Assembly: GCF_002127965.1 (NCBI RefSeq)
Contig: NZ_CP018787.1
Location: 310,001 to 374,000 of the forward strand
Reading direction: 5' to 3'
Origin: Oxalobacter formigenes
Lineage (GTDB): Bacteria > Pseudomonadota > Gammaproteobacteria > Burkholderiales > Burkholderiaceae_D
Length of the DNA: 64,000 nucleotides
The notes under the pieces were generated by a model. That model worked only from the letters and a program-made list of their open reading frames with translations. It ran no database searches and was not told the DNA's origin. Made by a program: the position numbers and the translations under genes. Position 1 is the stretch's first letter; every line of letters starts with the position of its first letter. This document shows positions 1 through 9,092 of this stretch, one piece after another.

Positions 1-1
1 T

Positions 2-88
2 GCTATAGCTTGGTTAGAAAAGCACAAACATAAAGACAAAAGACAGAATATGGTTGTTAGATATTTTTTCATTTTTGATCTCTTATAA
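2..88 (+). CDS. Possible 3' end of a gene cut by the window edge
   Basis: One frame is open from the first bases to a TAA at 86-88 and gives 28 residues that are lysine-rich and then end in an aromatic stretch. It could be the C-terminus of a gene starting left of the window, but an AT-rich stretch this short can stay open by chance. No family can be recognised. Confidence 0.2.
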   Translation, partial: AIAWLEKHKHKDKRQNMVVRYFFIFDLL

Positions 89-192
89 AATAAGTTAGGT
101 CTAAGAAGTCCAAATAACGAATTTAGAACGATTAGGTACAGCCAATTCGTTGTTAGTAGGAAGTGCAAAAATTTGATTGCACGATAAATGGT

Positions 193-654
193 TTAAATAA
201 CGATATTGCCCTCAGCGTCACTTGATTTAAACAGAGCGAATAGGAACTCAAAAAAAGCTATAAGGGCAGGAATACATGTCCAGCAAAATATGAGATAAAC
301 AAATCCTGCTCCTGCTTGACCTGAGTAGAATTTATGGGCTCCAAACCAACCAAAGAAAAAAGCAAGGAGGCAGTAGACCACTTTATTGACGACTCTCCCT
401 CTATGTATGGGGGCGGAATTGTCTTCATTTTTGTTTTCATTCACGATATTGATGTGAATTTTGTCATCTATCGACTCAACAGGTTTAGCTGATTCAATTT
501 TGGTAACAATCACCTTAGAACCATTGGTGAACACATTGACACAGTCTCCAGCATTTGGCGTGAAGTTGCAGTCAGTTAGTCGCACCTCTTGAAAACTGCC
601 ATCTTCATTTCCTATGTAAACAACCTCATTGCTTATATCTATTATTTTTTTCAT
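193..654 (-). CDS. TM2-domain membrane protein
   Basis: This 153-residue protein has a polar, beta-rich N-terminal part (about residues 1-75) and a C-terminal TM2 domain: two hydrophobic helices (about 88-110 and 115-142) joined by a short turn. The GWFGAHKFYSGQ stretch matches the G-x-H-(R/K)-F-Y signature of TM2 proteins. These are small two-helix inner-membrane proteins with no settled biochemical role. The ATG at 654 has an AAGGA-type ribosome site about 8 bases upstream. The gene is divergent from the HTH regulator at 752 and shares its control region. It lies in the AT-rich accessory block, so it may be cargo of that element. The domain call is firm; the function is unknown. Confidence 0.7.
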   Translation of the reverse strand: MKKIIDISNEVVYIGNEDGSFQEVRLTDCNFTPNAGDCVNVFTNGSKVIVTKIESAKPVESIDDKIHINIVNENKNEDNSAPIHRGRVVNKVVYCLLAFFFGWFGAHKFYSGQAGAGFVYLIFCWTCIPALIAFFEFLFALFKSSDAEGNIVI

Positions 655-734
655 ACACTTATCCTTGCGTAGTTGATGTTTTTAAAAGACGCAGTTTTTG
701 CAAGAAATATTATAACTAAATGGTTGTAGATATC

Positions 735-746
735 AACCGTACGGTT
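735..746. promoter_or_regulatory. Perfect 12-bp palindrome, candidate repressor operator
   Basis: AACCGTACGGTT is a perfect palindrome ending 5 bases before the ATG of the HTH gene at 752. It lies between two divergent genes. A palindrome in this place fits an autoregulatory operator for the adjacent HTH protein. The assignment to that protein is inference. Confidence 0.45.
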
Positions 747-751
747 ATAAA

Positions 752-1144
752 ATGGATAAAGCAAGATCGGATAATGTGTTCATGCATACAGAGTCCGACA
801 AAGTCGAGTTTAGTAAGAGGCTAAATTTGGCATTGAAATCATTGCCAAATCAACCGCTAAACGCGGCACAAATTGCCACACAATTTAATTTGCGTTACAG
901 CAAAGAGCCCATCTCGCCTCAAGCTGTCCACAAGTGGTTAACAGGACAGTCATTTCCGACTGTTGACAAGGTTCGTACCTTATCCGAATGGTTAAATGTA
1001 TCTTACGAATGGCTAAGATATGGTGTGAAGCAAGAACTTCGGATGAGCGATATTGATAAGCTCATGCTGGAGTATTTTCAGAAACTGAATCCGACTCAAA
1101 AACAAGCTTTTTTGAATTTGATAATCGAAGTCACAAAAAAATGA
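752..1144 (+). CDS. Helix-turn-helix transcriptional regulator, phage repressor-like
   Basis: This 130-residue protein carries an XRE/CI-type HTH at about residues 20-75. The segment with QAVHKWLTGQSFPTVDKVRTLSEWLNVSYEWL has the usual pattern of recognition helix, then a small Leu/Trp-rich helix ending in a WL motif, as in phage-type and defence-island repressors. The C-terminal 45 residues are helical and probably dimerise. A second in-frame ATG lies at 782; neither start has a good ribosome site, so the N-terminus is uncertain. A perfect 12-bp palindrome lies right upstream, which suggests autoregulation. The gene sits in the accessory block and could control the neighbouring TM2 gene or more distant cargo. 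Confidence 0.65.
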   Translation: MDKARSDNVFMHTESDKVEFSKRLNLALKSLPNQPLNAAQIATQFNLRYSKEPISPQAVHKWLTGQSFPTVDKVRTLSEWLNVSYEWLRYGVKQELRMSDIDKLMLEYFQKLNPTQKQAFLNLIIEVTKK

Positions 1145-1357
1145 TTATTTAAAAGGATCAGACAGAGTACGCTCGCTTGAGCCAGTCTCAGCAATTTCTT
1201 AGAAATCTAGGTGGAAGTGTTCATAATATATTCTGCCCTGATATGTTCAATTGTTTTTGACTCGGGCTTCAAAGGCACTTTTCCTTCGCAAACAATCACA
1301 CAATATTCAGGACAGATGCATTCTGAAAGTTGAATCTTACTTAACTGAATGCCAATA

Positions 1358-2233
1358 CTATTTCAGGTAATCCTGTTCTTCGTTGCCGGGAGGAGCAGAT
1401 TTCATCTTTGCAGAATTCTGCTTCAGTTTGTCAAAGATATTTTTTAAAGGTGATAAATTTCTTTCATTTGAAGGTGATGCTTTGGGAAGTGGCTGATGAG
1501 ATGATGCCTGGGGAGGTGATTGTTGTACCGTATTTAAATTATAGTTACTCATTTCTTTACTTTTTTCTTGAATCATCTTTAAACTTTTTTGCGCTTGTAT
1601 GTCACCTTGATTTGCCGCTTTTTGATACCAATAAGTTGCTGTAGCGTCATCTTGCGGAACACCCTTTCCATTGAGATACATAAACGCTAAATTCCTCTGC
1701 CCTCCTGCGAATCCCTGCTCAGCGGCTTTTTGATACCAAGAAGCTGCTTTGGCGTCATCTTGCTGTACACCTTCTCCGATCATATACATAAACCCTAGAA
1801 TATTCTGTCCTCTAGGATTTCCATGTTCAGCAGCCTTCTGAGCCCAGTAAATAACCTTCGCATTATCACGTGGGACAACTAATGAATTTCTATATAGGGC
1901 GGCTAGGTTAGCCTGTGCTTCAGCGTTTTCTAATTCAGCTGCTTTTTGGAACCTGTCAGCAGCCAAGTTCTCGTTTCTCGGGATGCCTTTGCCATCGGCA
2001 TATATAACCCCAAGTCTATTCTGGGCATTCGCATCATTTTGCTCGGCTGCTTCTTGCAATCGTTTTAAAGCATCGAGATCGCCTTGCCTTGCTTTGAAAG
2101 CTAATTCATTGATAGAGAGTTCAGGTTGCTTCTTAAAGAAATTAAGTTTTTCCAAAAAGGCTGGCTTTTTACATGCAGTAAGCGTAATGCACAGTAGTAA
2201 ACATACAGAGGTAGTGGCTATTGTTTTAAGCAC
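1358..2233 (-). CDS. Sel1-repeat lipoprotein
   Basis: The 291-residue product starts with a lipoprotein signal (hydrophobic stretch then LTAC, lipidated Cys at residue 21). The body (about 45-215) is four to five Sel1-like repeats of 36 residues, each with the G-x-x-Y-x-x-G-x-G-V core, followed by a Pro/Ser/Gln-rich tail. Sel1 repeats form alpha-solenoids that bind partner proteins, so the likely role is a membrane-anchored scaffold. The start is a GTG at 2233, six bases after an AAAGGAG ribosome site. The minus-strand gene has no close operon partner. A second, unrelated Sel1 protein lacking a lipobox is encoded at 21122-22657. The partner is unknown. Confidence 0.75.
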   Translation of the reverse strand: MLKTIATTSVCLLLCITLTACKKPAFLEKLNFFKKQPELSINELAFKARQGDLDALKRLQEAAEQNDANAQNRLGVIYADGKGIPRNENLAADRFQKAAELENAEAQANLAALYRNSLVVPRDNAKVIYWAQKAAEHGNPRGQNILGFMYMIGEGVQQDDAKAASWYQKAAEQGFAGGQRNLAFMYLNGKGVPQDDATATYWYQKAANQGDIQAQKSLKMIQEKSKEMSNYNLNTVQQSPPQASSHQPLPKASPSNERNLSPLKNIFDKLKQNSAKMKSAPPGNEEQDYLK

Positions 2234-2386
2234 AATTGCTCCTTTGGCAAATATTTTTAATCATATAGCCCATTGTTTTTTATGGATAAATATAGGATTG
2301 CCAAGGTTTTAATGTTATCAACAATGGACTGAGCGCAATTTCTTAAGCTTTAGAGAAGTAAGATGCTTCAATGTTAAACCAATTGG

Positions 2387-2420
2387 TTTGCGATATCAAT
2401 TATTCAGTTGATATCGCAAA
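2387..2420. repeat. 13-bp perfect inverted repeat with 8-base spacer
   Basis: TTTGCGATATCAA (2387-2399) and its exact complement (2408-2420) flank 8 bases. No T-run follows, so it does not look like a terminator. It is the only clear structure in the gene-free stretch 2234-2684. It could be a protein-binding site or a recombination site of the accessory element. Confidence 0.6.
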
Positions 2421-2684
2421 GGAAGTCTTGACCCTAATCTATGTATGCGGAAGCAGAAGAAATGAAGGTGGCGGGAAGAATGACACTGAAATTGCTAAAT
2501 AATCTGTGTTGAAAAGGAAATAGTTGGCGTGATAGTAAGATTTATTCAGGTAAGCCACCCCATCGTAATTGCTGACAGGGAGAAAAGTAAAAAGTTTTAA
2601 AGATTGTAAAGAAATAAATTTAGATCAGCAAAGAGTTTGCGACAACAAATTAAATGTTATGAATAATAATTGGCAGTAAAATTA

Positions 2685-3548
2685 TTAAGAGGCAGCCGGA
2701 AATATTGATACTTCATTAGACGGAGGTATTATATTATTTGAGAAAAACATGACTTCAGAACCAATATAACTTTTCTGTGCTGTGTAATTGAGTTTATAAC
2801 TAAGTTGCTTAGTTAATCCATATATTTCTTGAATTTCAGAAACATTGTCATATGAAACAACCCAAGAAATATCAAAAGTAATATGAAAAAGTTGTTGAGC
2901 TATTTGTTTATGGTCATCATGTTCATAGAAGTTGCGATATAGTCCTTTACCTTTAATATAATAAGGCGGATCTAAATAAATAAGCGACTTCTCTTTTAAA
3001 AATGTTGGGCAATTTTTTAATAGTTGAAGAGCATCTTCGTTATATACAGAAATTTTGTGAGAGAGTTTTGCAATTTCTTCGATTCGCTTTTTTAGAACGT
3101 CTTTTTTATATCGTGCATCAATCGCGTAATTTCCGTTTTGCTTTTGACCACCGATAACACCACCTTTGAGAATACCTGAGCGATTTGTTCGGTTCATAAA
3201 AAGTGTTGCAAAACCTCTTTCAACTTGAGATGTTTTGATTTCTCCTCTAAGAATATTACGCCAGTAGTACCATTGCTCCATGTTTACAGGAGTGTCGTGT
3301 ATTAGTCTCAGAAGCTCATCTGGATACTGTGTTACACACATCCAAAAGTCATAGATGGCAGGATCGAAGTCATTAATGTGTATGTGGGGAACGATATCGT
3401 TGAAGAGAAGATAAAGGGCTACGCCTGCACCGCCTGCATAAGGTTCCAAATAGTCTCCAGATAACTCATTACTCTCCATTATGGAAGCAATGAAGGGCGC
3501 GAATTTTGCTTTACCACCAGGGTATCTGAGAGGAGTGTAGAATTTCAT
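2685..3548 (-). CDS. D12-class (Dam-type) DNA adenine-N6 methyltransferase
   Basis: The 287-residue protein has the order of motifs of the Dam/D12 family: an N-terminal YPGGK segment (residues 9-13), the SAM-binding motif I LEPYAGGAGVAL (about 34-45) and the catalytic DPPYY (193-197). This length is usual for the family. The product methylates adenine N6 in a short DNA site that cannot be read from the sequence. It is on the minus strand, 80 bases downstream of and parallel to the OLD-like ATPase gene, so the two probably form a unit. The low G+C and position at an island end fit a horizontally acquired modification or defence module. No restriction endonuclease with a recognisable fold lies beside it. 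Family call is firm; partner role is inferred. Confidence 0.85.
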   Translation of the reverse strand: MKFYTPLRYPGGKAKFAPFIASIMESNELSGDYLEPYAGGAGVALYLLFNDIVPHIHINDFDPAIYDFWMCVTQYPDELLRLIHDTPVNMEQWYYWRNILRGEIKTSQVERGFATLFMNRTNRSGILKGGVIGGQKQNGNYAIDARYKKDVLKKRIEEIAKLSHKISVYNEDALQLLKNCPTFLKEKSLIYLDPPYYIKGKGLYRNFYEHDDHKQIAQQLFHITFDISWVVSYDNVSEIQEIYGLTKQLSYKLNYTAQKSYIGSEVMFFSNNIIPPSNEVSIFPAAS

Positions 3549-3628
3549 AGAAAAATTTTAACATCTATTTAGCTGATCTGTCAGCTGTGGCAATCAATGT
3601 ATGAAATATCTATTTTATAAATACAAGA

Positions 3629-5206
3629 TTATAGAGTATCTATGCCTAGTTCAAATGCAAATTTATTATACATTTCTGTAAATTCAGATATAAAATTACG
3701 AAATTCATCCGGGTATTCTTTTTTCCAGCGTTTAATTGTCTTCGTGCACCACCTATCCTTCAGTTGACTTTTTTGTTGTATAAACCATTTTTTTGCATCG
3801 TATCGGTCTCTACAAATTCTTTCATATTTATATTCTGAGAAGCATAATTGTTTTGAATAGTCTCGATGTATATCTTTCCATAGTTCATCAGCTTCACTAA
3901 GATTATATAATAATTCGGCAATAGCTCTTTCTGGCGATTTGATGCCGGGTAATAATAAAATGTTTTTTGTTTTTTTTATTTTATTTTTATTTTGATTATC
4001 GTTACGTACATCTCCATCAATAATAATAAGAGATTCTGGAAATGAAAAAGATGGGACTTTTCTATAGGAAAGATCTATTAAAGAGGAACAAGGCATTGTT
4101 ATGTTTATAAATTTCAGTTTATTCGATTTTGTGCCTAGTAATTTTTTTGTAAAGAGAATGGCTTCTTTGTCTTCAGTAAACACATTCAATTTAATATTTC
4201 TCTCTTCTCGTAAAGAAACATTAAGCCGATTTTTGATTGTTTCGTATGATGTATTGCTATTAATTATAATATTCTTGTCTATTTTCTCTAAAAAAAGAAC
4301 ATTGACTTGATTTTTTGTGGCTTCATTTATTGATAGCTCTTTTTGTAAATTACAAGCTTTTTCAAGTAGAGAAAGAGAGTGTGTTGTAAAAACTATTTGT
4401 ATAGATAATCTTGACGCATATTTTCTCAAAACTACTAGAAGTTTGTTTTGAGAAGCCGGATACATAGTAGCATCAATTTCATCTATTACAAGTAATCCAC
4501 CTTTATAATAATCTTTATATTCTTCTTTAAGTCGTTTAAAAGAAAGAAGAGCAAGGATAATTTTGCCAGCATTATCTTGACCTGCAGAGTTCTGCATCCA
4601 GTCATAATAATCTGTATTAACACCTAAAGTAGCTTTATCTGGACTTTCAAGATAATCAGCATGATCAATTTTGTCTAATGAAATTAGGATTTCGTTATGT
4701 AATTCTTGATATAATTTTTTCTCGTCAAGAGTTAATTGTACATTTTCACTTTCTTGAAGTTTGGTATCTTCTCCAATAGGTACAAGTCTTTTTAGACTAA
4801 GATAAATTACGGGTAAATGTATATACCCTGAACCCTGCCTTCTATCTCCCTTTTTCCAAAATCTTATTTGTCCTGTCGATCTATCTCTTGCAATACTTTC
4901 GAGAACGAAAGGTTCTGACTCATCGTGTAAGTAAAGAGACCATTCGTGGCTGTTAGGTGTATCATAATTCGTTGAAAGTTTAAATTTCTCGGCAAAACTT
5001 GATCTGTAATTACCACCACATAAAGGTTTTGCATCCTTCATTTTTTCATGATTTGTCAAACTAAAGGGCTGGCTCAGTAAACCAAGTAGAGTTGTTTTTT
5101 GAGTTCCATTTTGCCCAGCTATTACTGTTATTTGATTTCCCATCTCAAATTCAGCATTTGAGAACCCCCGAAATTTTGAAATAACAACTTTTTGTATTAT
5201 TGCCAT
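3629..5206 (-). CDS. OLD-like AAA ATPase with a possible Toprim nuclease domain
   Basis: This 525-residue protein begins like SMC/OLD ATPases: Walker A GQNGTQKTT at residues 31-39, an SAGQ signature-like segment near 207-210, Walker B LLVIDEID at 238-245 and an H-loop TTHS at 274-277. After about residue 340 comes a Toprim-like pattern, an acidic E345 and a D-G-D at 397-399 preceded by hydrophobic residues. This would make it an ATP-dependent nuclease of the OLD/GajA kind, although the Toprim part is weak by eye. The C-terminal 90 residues are basic and aromatic with no family I recognise. It is encoded directly upstream of the D12 methylase and next to the island boundary. AT-rich codon use differs from the chromosomal genes to the right. 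Defence function is inference. Confidence 0.65.
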   Translation of the reverse strand: MAIIQKVVISKFRGFSNAEFEMGNQITVIAGQNGTQKTTLLGLLSQPFSLTNHEKMKDAKPLCGGNYRSSFAEKFKLSTNYDTPNSHEWSLYLHDESEPFVLESIARDRSTGQIRFWKKGDRRQGSGYIHLPVIYLSLKRLVPIGEDTKLQESENVQLTLDEKKLYQELHNEILISLDKIDHADYLESPDKATLGVNTDYYDWMQNSAGQDNAGKIILALLSFKRLKEEYKDYYKGGLLVIDEIDATMYPASQNKLLVVLRKYASRLSIQIVFTTHSLSLLEKACNLQKELSINEATKNQVNVLFLEKIDKNIIINSNTSYETIKNRLNVSLREERNIKLNVFTEDKEAILFTKKLLGTKSNKLKFINITMPCSSLIDLSYRKVPSFSFPESLIIIDGDVRNDNQNKNKIKKTKNILLLPGIKSPERAIAELLYNLSEADELWKDIHRDYSKQLCFSEYKYERICRDRYDAKKWFIQQKSQLKDRWCTKTIKRWKKEYPDEFRNFISEFTEMYNKFAFELGIDTL

Positions 5207-5586
5207 GATCTTTTTCGTAAGAAAATATTATTAAGTGGAATGCGATACAAAAAACAGTAAAAAGCACATCAAGAGTGTTACTTAGCTTACAATTTTGATT
5301 CAACTGAGAGCTTGCTCCCATGAGAATTTCATAAGGATTCGTTGCTGAGTTGTCCTTTTTTCAATATTTTGGCAATATTGCTAAAAGTTATTAGAACATT
5401 GTAACAATATTTTTTTCTGTAATTAAGAACACACTCATAAAATTGTTAACTAAAAAAATTTGAGGCTCATCTATCTTTTGAAAAAATATATCCATTCTTA
5501 TTCTTGTGTGCTATAGAGATTTTTAGGGGCAAGAATAGGGGCAAGTTTATTGCGAAGTCATTTAAACTGTTGTTTTATTTGCACAA

Positions 5587-5609
5587 TTCGACTCCTCTCA
5601 TCAGCACCA
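5587..5609 (+). other. tRNA-Thr 3'-end fragment, probable attR of an integrated element
   Basis: These 23 bases match a tRNA 3' end read from the T-loop: TTCGACT loop, CCTCT T-stem strand, CATCAGC acceptor strand, A, CCA. The acceptor strand fits tRNA-Thr, whose 5' strand would be GCTGATG. The bases to the left do not form the rest of a tRNA. Such a truncated 3' copy is what site-specific integration into a tRNA gene leaves at the far end. The gap 5207-5760 otherwise holds only AT-rich sequence and the terminator that follows. No integrase gene is visible, so the intact tRNA and integrase should lie left of the window. Confidence 0.65.
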
Positions 5610-5643
5610 AAAGATTATTTCAAGCCGTCCCAAGAAGTACATT

Positions 5644-5679
5644 AACCCGCATAAATTCAATGAGTTATGCGGGTTTTTT
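5644..5679 (+). terminator. Intrinsic terminator after the tRNA-Thr fragment
   Basis: An 11-bp perfect stem (5644-5654 with 5665-5675) is followed by a run of T. It lies 35 bases after the tRNA-Thr 3' fragment and is probably the original terminator of that tRNA gene, now separated from it. Confidence 0.8.
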
Positions 5680-5760
5680 GTATCTATCGTCCGGGTAAGT
5701 CCGAGTCCGTCCGTTGATGTCAGATGTCGAAATGTTGTCTGACAGGAAATTAATTAGCTG

Positions 5761-6180
5761 TTAAGGATTCAGCTGCCGGATGAGCGTAGGGTTGAGCATG
5801 TCGGCGAGGGTATATTGATCGAAGGTTTTCAGGAAGGCGTCGGTTGCTTCGAAGAAAACGTGTTTCAGTTTGCAGTTGGGGGTAATGACGCAGCTTCTGG
5901 TTTTTGACATGCAATCGACTATGGCCAATGGTTCGAAACGGCGGATGATTTCTCCAATGTTGATTTCGCTGGCTGGTTTGTTGAGCCGGATTCCGCCTTT
6001 GTTACCGCGGATGCTTTCAAGGTATTGGCTACTGGCGAGGTTGGCGACGATTTTTGTCAGATGGCTTCTGGAAATGCCATACAACTCGGCTATTTCGGTG
6101 ATGTTGACCAGCCGCTCAGGGTGTGCCGCCGCATACATTAAGATGCGTAACGCGTAATCGGTTTGTTGGGTTAATTGCAT
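5761..6180 (-). CDS. nsrR: NsrR, nitric-oxide-sensing Rrf2-family repressor
   Basis: The 139-residue protein has the Rrf2 winged HTH (MQLTQQTDYALRILMY start, recognition region near residues 28-50) and three conserved cysteines at positions 90, 97 and 103. That is the spacing of the [2Fe-2S]/[4Fe-4S] ligands of NsrR rather than IscR. NsrR binds nitric oxide through its cluster and then releases DNA. It is the last gene of the minus-strand run hcp-hcr-nsrR, 105 bases after hcr, and a site resembling the NsrR consensus lies in the hcp promoter. Autoregulated control of nitrosative-stress defence is therefore likely. The start fits the family exactly. Confidence 0.9.
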   Translation of the reverse strand: MQLTQQTDYALRILMYAAAHPERLVNITEIAELYGISRSHLTKIVANLASSQYLESIRGNKGGIRLNKPASEINIGEIIRRFEPLAIVDCMSKTRSCVITPNCKLKHVFFEATDAFLKTFDQYTLADMLNPTLIRQLNP

Positions 6181-6285
6181 ATGTCGATCGGATAGCGTGC
6201 ACTTTTGGAATTTTGTTCGATTATACCGTTATTGGTGCCCTCCATAATATTGCTTAAGTTTGCCGGAATTTTTTCAGGCAAGACA

Positions 6286-7341
6286 TCATTTGAGTGTGAC
6301 AGTGATGTCGTCGATAATCCTGCTCGAACACGCCAATGTGTAACCTTCTTCAATTTCTTCCAAGGTAAGTGTGCCGTTGGCAATGGCATCGACTGTCAGT
6401 TCTATTTTTCCGGTTTCGACCTTGCATTTGCATGAGCTGCAAATGCCGGCGCGGCATGCAGCGACAACAGGGATGCTGTTTTCCTGCAATATATCCAGCA
6501 GAATAGTTCCGTCAGGTACTTCTTTTTCAAAAGCGAAATCAAGTACGGATACCTTGTGGTTTTTCCCTTCATGACCGGAAGCATTATATGTTTCAGGGAT
6601 TTCACACGAAATGGCGAAGCTTTCCATGTGGAAGTGATTCATCTCGAAACTGGACGCTTCGAGTTCCGTTTTGACCATGTCCATAAATTCGTCTGGGCCG
6701 CACAGGTAAATCGAGCTGTCGTTGAAGCAGTCCTTCATGTGTATCATGAGCGAATCCATATTCAATCTGTCTTTGTGGATCAGGCTGTCAGATTTTTTTG
6801 TGGAGCGGCTGCAATAAAAGGCAAGCTTGAATTTATTGTATTCATTGCTTAATTTGCAGAGTTCCTTGAAATAGATAATGTTGTCTTCGTCTCGGGCGCA
6901 GTGAATGAACTGAATGGATTTGATGCGCTCGTCAGAGAGTGAAAGAAGATGGCGCGCCATGGACATGACGGGTGTGATGCCACATCCGGCGCTGATCAGA
7001 ACGATATTTTCCCTGTAAGGAGAATCGATGATATTGAACGTGCCGGCAATACCATGCAGCCTGAGCTGCTCGCCGATGTTCAGGTGATCAATCATCCAGT
7101 TCGATACGGTTCCTCCCGGTACGCGCTTGATTGTCAGCTGGATCAGCTTATCAGATGGGAGAGAGCTGATGGAATAAGCGCGATAGTACGTTGTGCCATC
7201 GATTGTCACGCCGATATTGATGAATTGTCCGGGTTTGAAATCCGGTGTTCCGGTTGGGTGGTGGAGAAAAAAGCTTTTCGTGTCGGTCGTTTCAAATGCC
7301 GATTCAACCAGAGTCAATAAGCCGTTTTCGTTATTAGTCAT
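6286..7341 (-). CDS. hcr: NADH oxidoreductase Hcr, partner of hybrid cluster protein
   Basis: This 351-residue flavoprotein has an FAD-binding ferredoxin-reductase domain (RAYSISS motif near residue 55), an NAD-binding domain (GCGITPVMSMARHL near 119) and a C-terminal plant-type [2Fe-2S] ferredoxin domain with CRAGICSSC and a later Cys near 340. This is the Hcr layout. It passes electrons from NADH to Hcp, which reduces nitric oxide or hydroxylamine in the cytoplasm. It follows hcp by 73 bases on the same strand and precedes nsrR, so the three probably share one transcript controlled from the hcp promoter. Confidence 0.92.
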   Translation of the reverse strand: MTNNENGLLTLVESAFETTDTKSFFLHHPTGTPDFKPGQFINIGVTIDGTTYYRAYSISSLPSDKLIQLTIKRVPGGTVSNWMIDHLNIGEQLRLHGIAGTFNIIDSPYRENIVLISAGCGITPVMSMARHLLSLSDERIKSIQFIHCARDEDNIIYFKELCKLSNEYNKFKLAFYCSRSTKKSDSLIHKDRLNMDSLMIHMKDCFNDSSIYLCGPDEFMDMVKTELEASSFEMNHFHMESFAISCEIPETYNASGHEGKNHKVSVLDFAFEKEVPDGTILLDILQENSIPVVAACRAGICSSCKCKVETGKIELTVDAIANGTLTLEEIEEGYTLACSSRIIDDITVTLK

Positions 7342-7414
7342 ATGATTGTTCCCCGATTTTTGAACGTCCCGTAGCGTTCACGGAACGTTTTGATGAGCCG
7401 GATTGATGAATCCT

Positions 7415-9073
7415 TCAGGCGTTCAGCATGTTTTTCAAGTCCGTATCGGGATCTGAAATCGGGTGGATATCAAAGCTATCAACCAGCACCTTGACCAGAT
7501 TCGGTGTCAGAAAAACCGGTATTGATGGGCCGAGATAGATTCCCTTGACCCCCAGTGAGAGCAAAGTCAGGAGAACGGCAATGGCTTTTTGTTCAAACCA
7601 GGATACAACCAGCGTGAGGGGCAAATCGTTGACGCCGCAATTGAATTCTTTTGCCAGTGATAATGCCAGCTGGATGGCAGAGTAGGAATCATTGCATTGA
7701 CCGACGTCGAGCAAGCGGGGAATGCCATTGATGTCGCCGAAATCAAGACTGTTGAAACGGTATTTACCGCATGCCAGTGTCAGCATCAGGGTATCTGCCG
7801 GTGTTTTCTGTGCAAATTCGGTGAAGTAGTTTCTTTCTTTTTTGTCACCATCGCATCCGCCTACCAGAAAGACATGTTTGATGTTGCCTGACTTGATTTC
7901 CTGTATGACAGCGGGTGCAGCATTTGCCAGAGCGGCCCTGCCGAATCCAACGGTAATATTATGCGGCTCATCTGTTTCAGTAAATCCAGCTTGTGACAGG
8001 GCGCAATTAACGACTTCGCTGAAGTCATTCCCGATAATGTGTTTTGCACCGGGCCAGCCGACAATACTGCGTGTGAAGATGCGGTCTTTATATCGGCCGA
8101 TGTCGGGATTGATGATGCAGTTTGAGGTCATCACGATGGCACCCGGAAATTGGGCAAATTCTTTCTGCTGGTTTTGCCATGCTGTACCGTAGTTGCCGAT
8201 CAGATGGCTGAACGCTTTCAGTTTGGGATATCCATGCGCAGGCAACATCTCGCCATGGGTATAGACATTGATTCCCTTGCCTTCCGTTTGTACGAGAATA
8301 TCGTACAGGTCTTCCAGGTCATGACCGGAAACCAGAATGCATTTTCCTTTGGTTTTGGCAATATTGACCGTTGTCGGTACAGGATCTCCGAACCGGCTTG
8401 TTTCACCATGATCGAGCATGGTCATGACGCGGTAGTTCAATTCGCCGATTTTGAGGGCAGTGCCAAGAAGTTCTTCCAAATCGTCCGGCTTGTCGCCCAG
8501 AAAACTCATGATTTCGTGAAAGGTTTTATAGACGACATCGTCTGTCTGTCCCAGCACGGCGGCGTGTTCCATATAGGCAGCCACACCTTTCAATCCGTAG
8601 AGGCAAAGCAAATAAGCGCCCAGAACGTCGTCGACTTTTTCCTTATTGTGATTCAATGCAATGCTTGGCGCGAACTGAATGACCGCTTCGGTACCGGTCG
8701 GGATGGCAAGGGAAGCCGCTACAGTTAATGGGGGTATGGCTCCCTGCTTTTGGGCCACAATGTCCCTGACTTGTTTTTCAAGCGAGTCCTTGTTCCTTTT
8801 TGCCTCGTTGATGAATTCATAAATCCGTGCAGGGTCGAAATTCACATTGGTTAATGTTGAAAAGAAGGCCTGTGCACACCAGCGGTTGATTTCATTATCG
8901 TTATAGCCGTAATCTGCGCCAAGTTTTGCCCAGAATGAAACACCTTGAAGATATCTGACAAGGATGTCCTGCAAGTCTGAGACTTCTGCCGTTTTTCCGC
9001 ACATTCCCTGTGCAAAGACGCAGCCCTTGACAGCAGGGGTAGATATGGTTTGTTCACATTGCATGCAAAACAT
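7415..9073 (-). CDS. hcp: Hydroxylamine reductase / NO reductase, hybrid cluster protein
   Basis: The 552-residue protein is full length for Hcp. The N-terminal cysteines C3, C6, C18 and C25 give the C-x2-C-x11-C-x6-C spacing of class II enzymes (enterobacterial type), which bind a [2Fe-2S] cluster. The later Cys/His/Glu residues for the hybrid Fe-S-O cluster lie in segments such as [25 protein letters not shown] and LACGKYRFN. The enzyme reduces nitric oxide to nitrous oxide (hydroxylamine in vitro) and protects anaerobes under nitrosative stress. The ATG at 9073 has a GAGGAA ribosome site. It heads the hcp-hcr-nsrR run and lies just downstream of a very long palindrome. Confidence 0.95.
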   Translation of the reverse strand: MFCMQCEQTISTPAVKGCVFAQGMCGKTAEVSDLQDILVRYLQGVSFWAKLGADYGYNDNEINRWCAQAFFSTLTNVNFDPARIYEFINEAKRNKDSLEKQVRDIVAQKQGAIPPLTVAASLAIPTGTEAVIQFAPSIALNHNKEKVDDVLGAYLLCLYGLKGVAAYMEHAAVLGQTDDVVYKTFHEIMSFLGDKPDDLEELLGTALKIGELNYRVMTMLDHGETSRFGDPVPTTVNIAKTKGKCILVSGHDLEDLYDILVQTEGKGINVYTHGEMLPAHGYPKLKAFSHLIGNYGTAWQNQQKEFAQFPGAIVMTSNCIINPDIGRYKDRIFTRSIVGWPGAKHIIGNDFSEVVNCALSQAGFTETDEPHNITVGFGRAALANAAPAVIQEIKSGNIKHVFLVGGCDGDKKERNYFTEFAQKTPADTLMLTLACGKYRFNSLDFGDINGIPRLLDVGQCNDSYSAIQLALSLAKEFNCGVNDLPLTLVVSWFEQKAIAVLLTLLSLGVKGIYLGPSIPVFLTPNLVKVLVDSFDIHPISDPDTDLKNMLNA

Positions 9074-9092
9074 AATGTATTCCTCAACGAGT

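Noticed and set aside
5504-5698. 64-codon frame across the tRNA-Thr fragment
   Set aside because: Covers the att fragment and terminator; not a protein gene.
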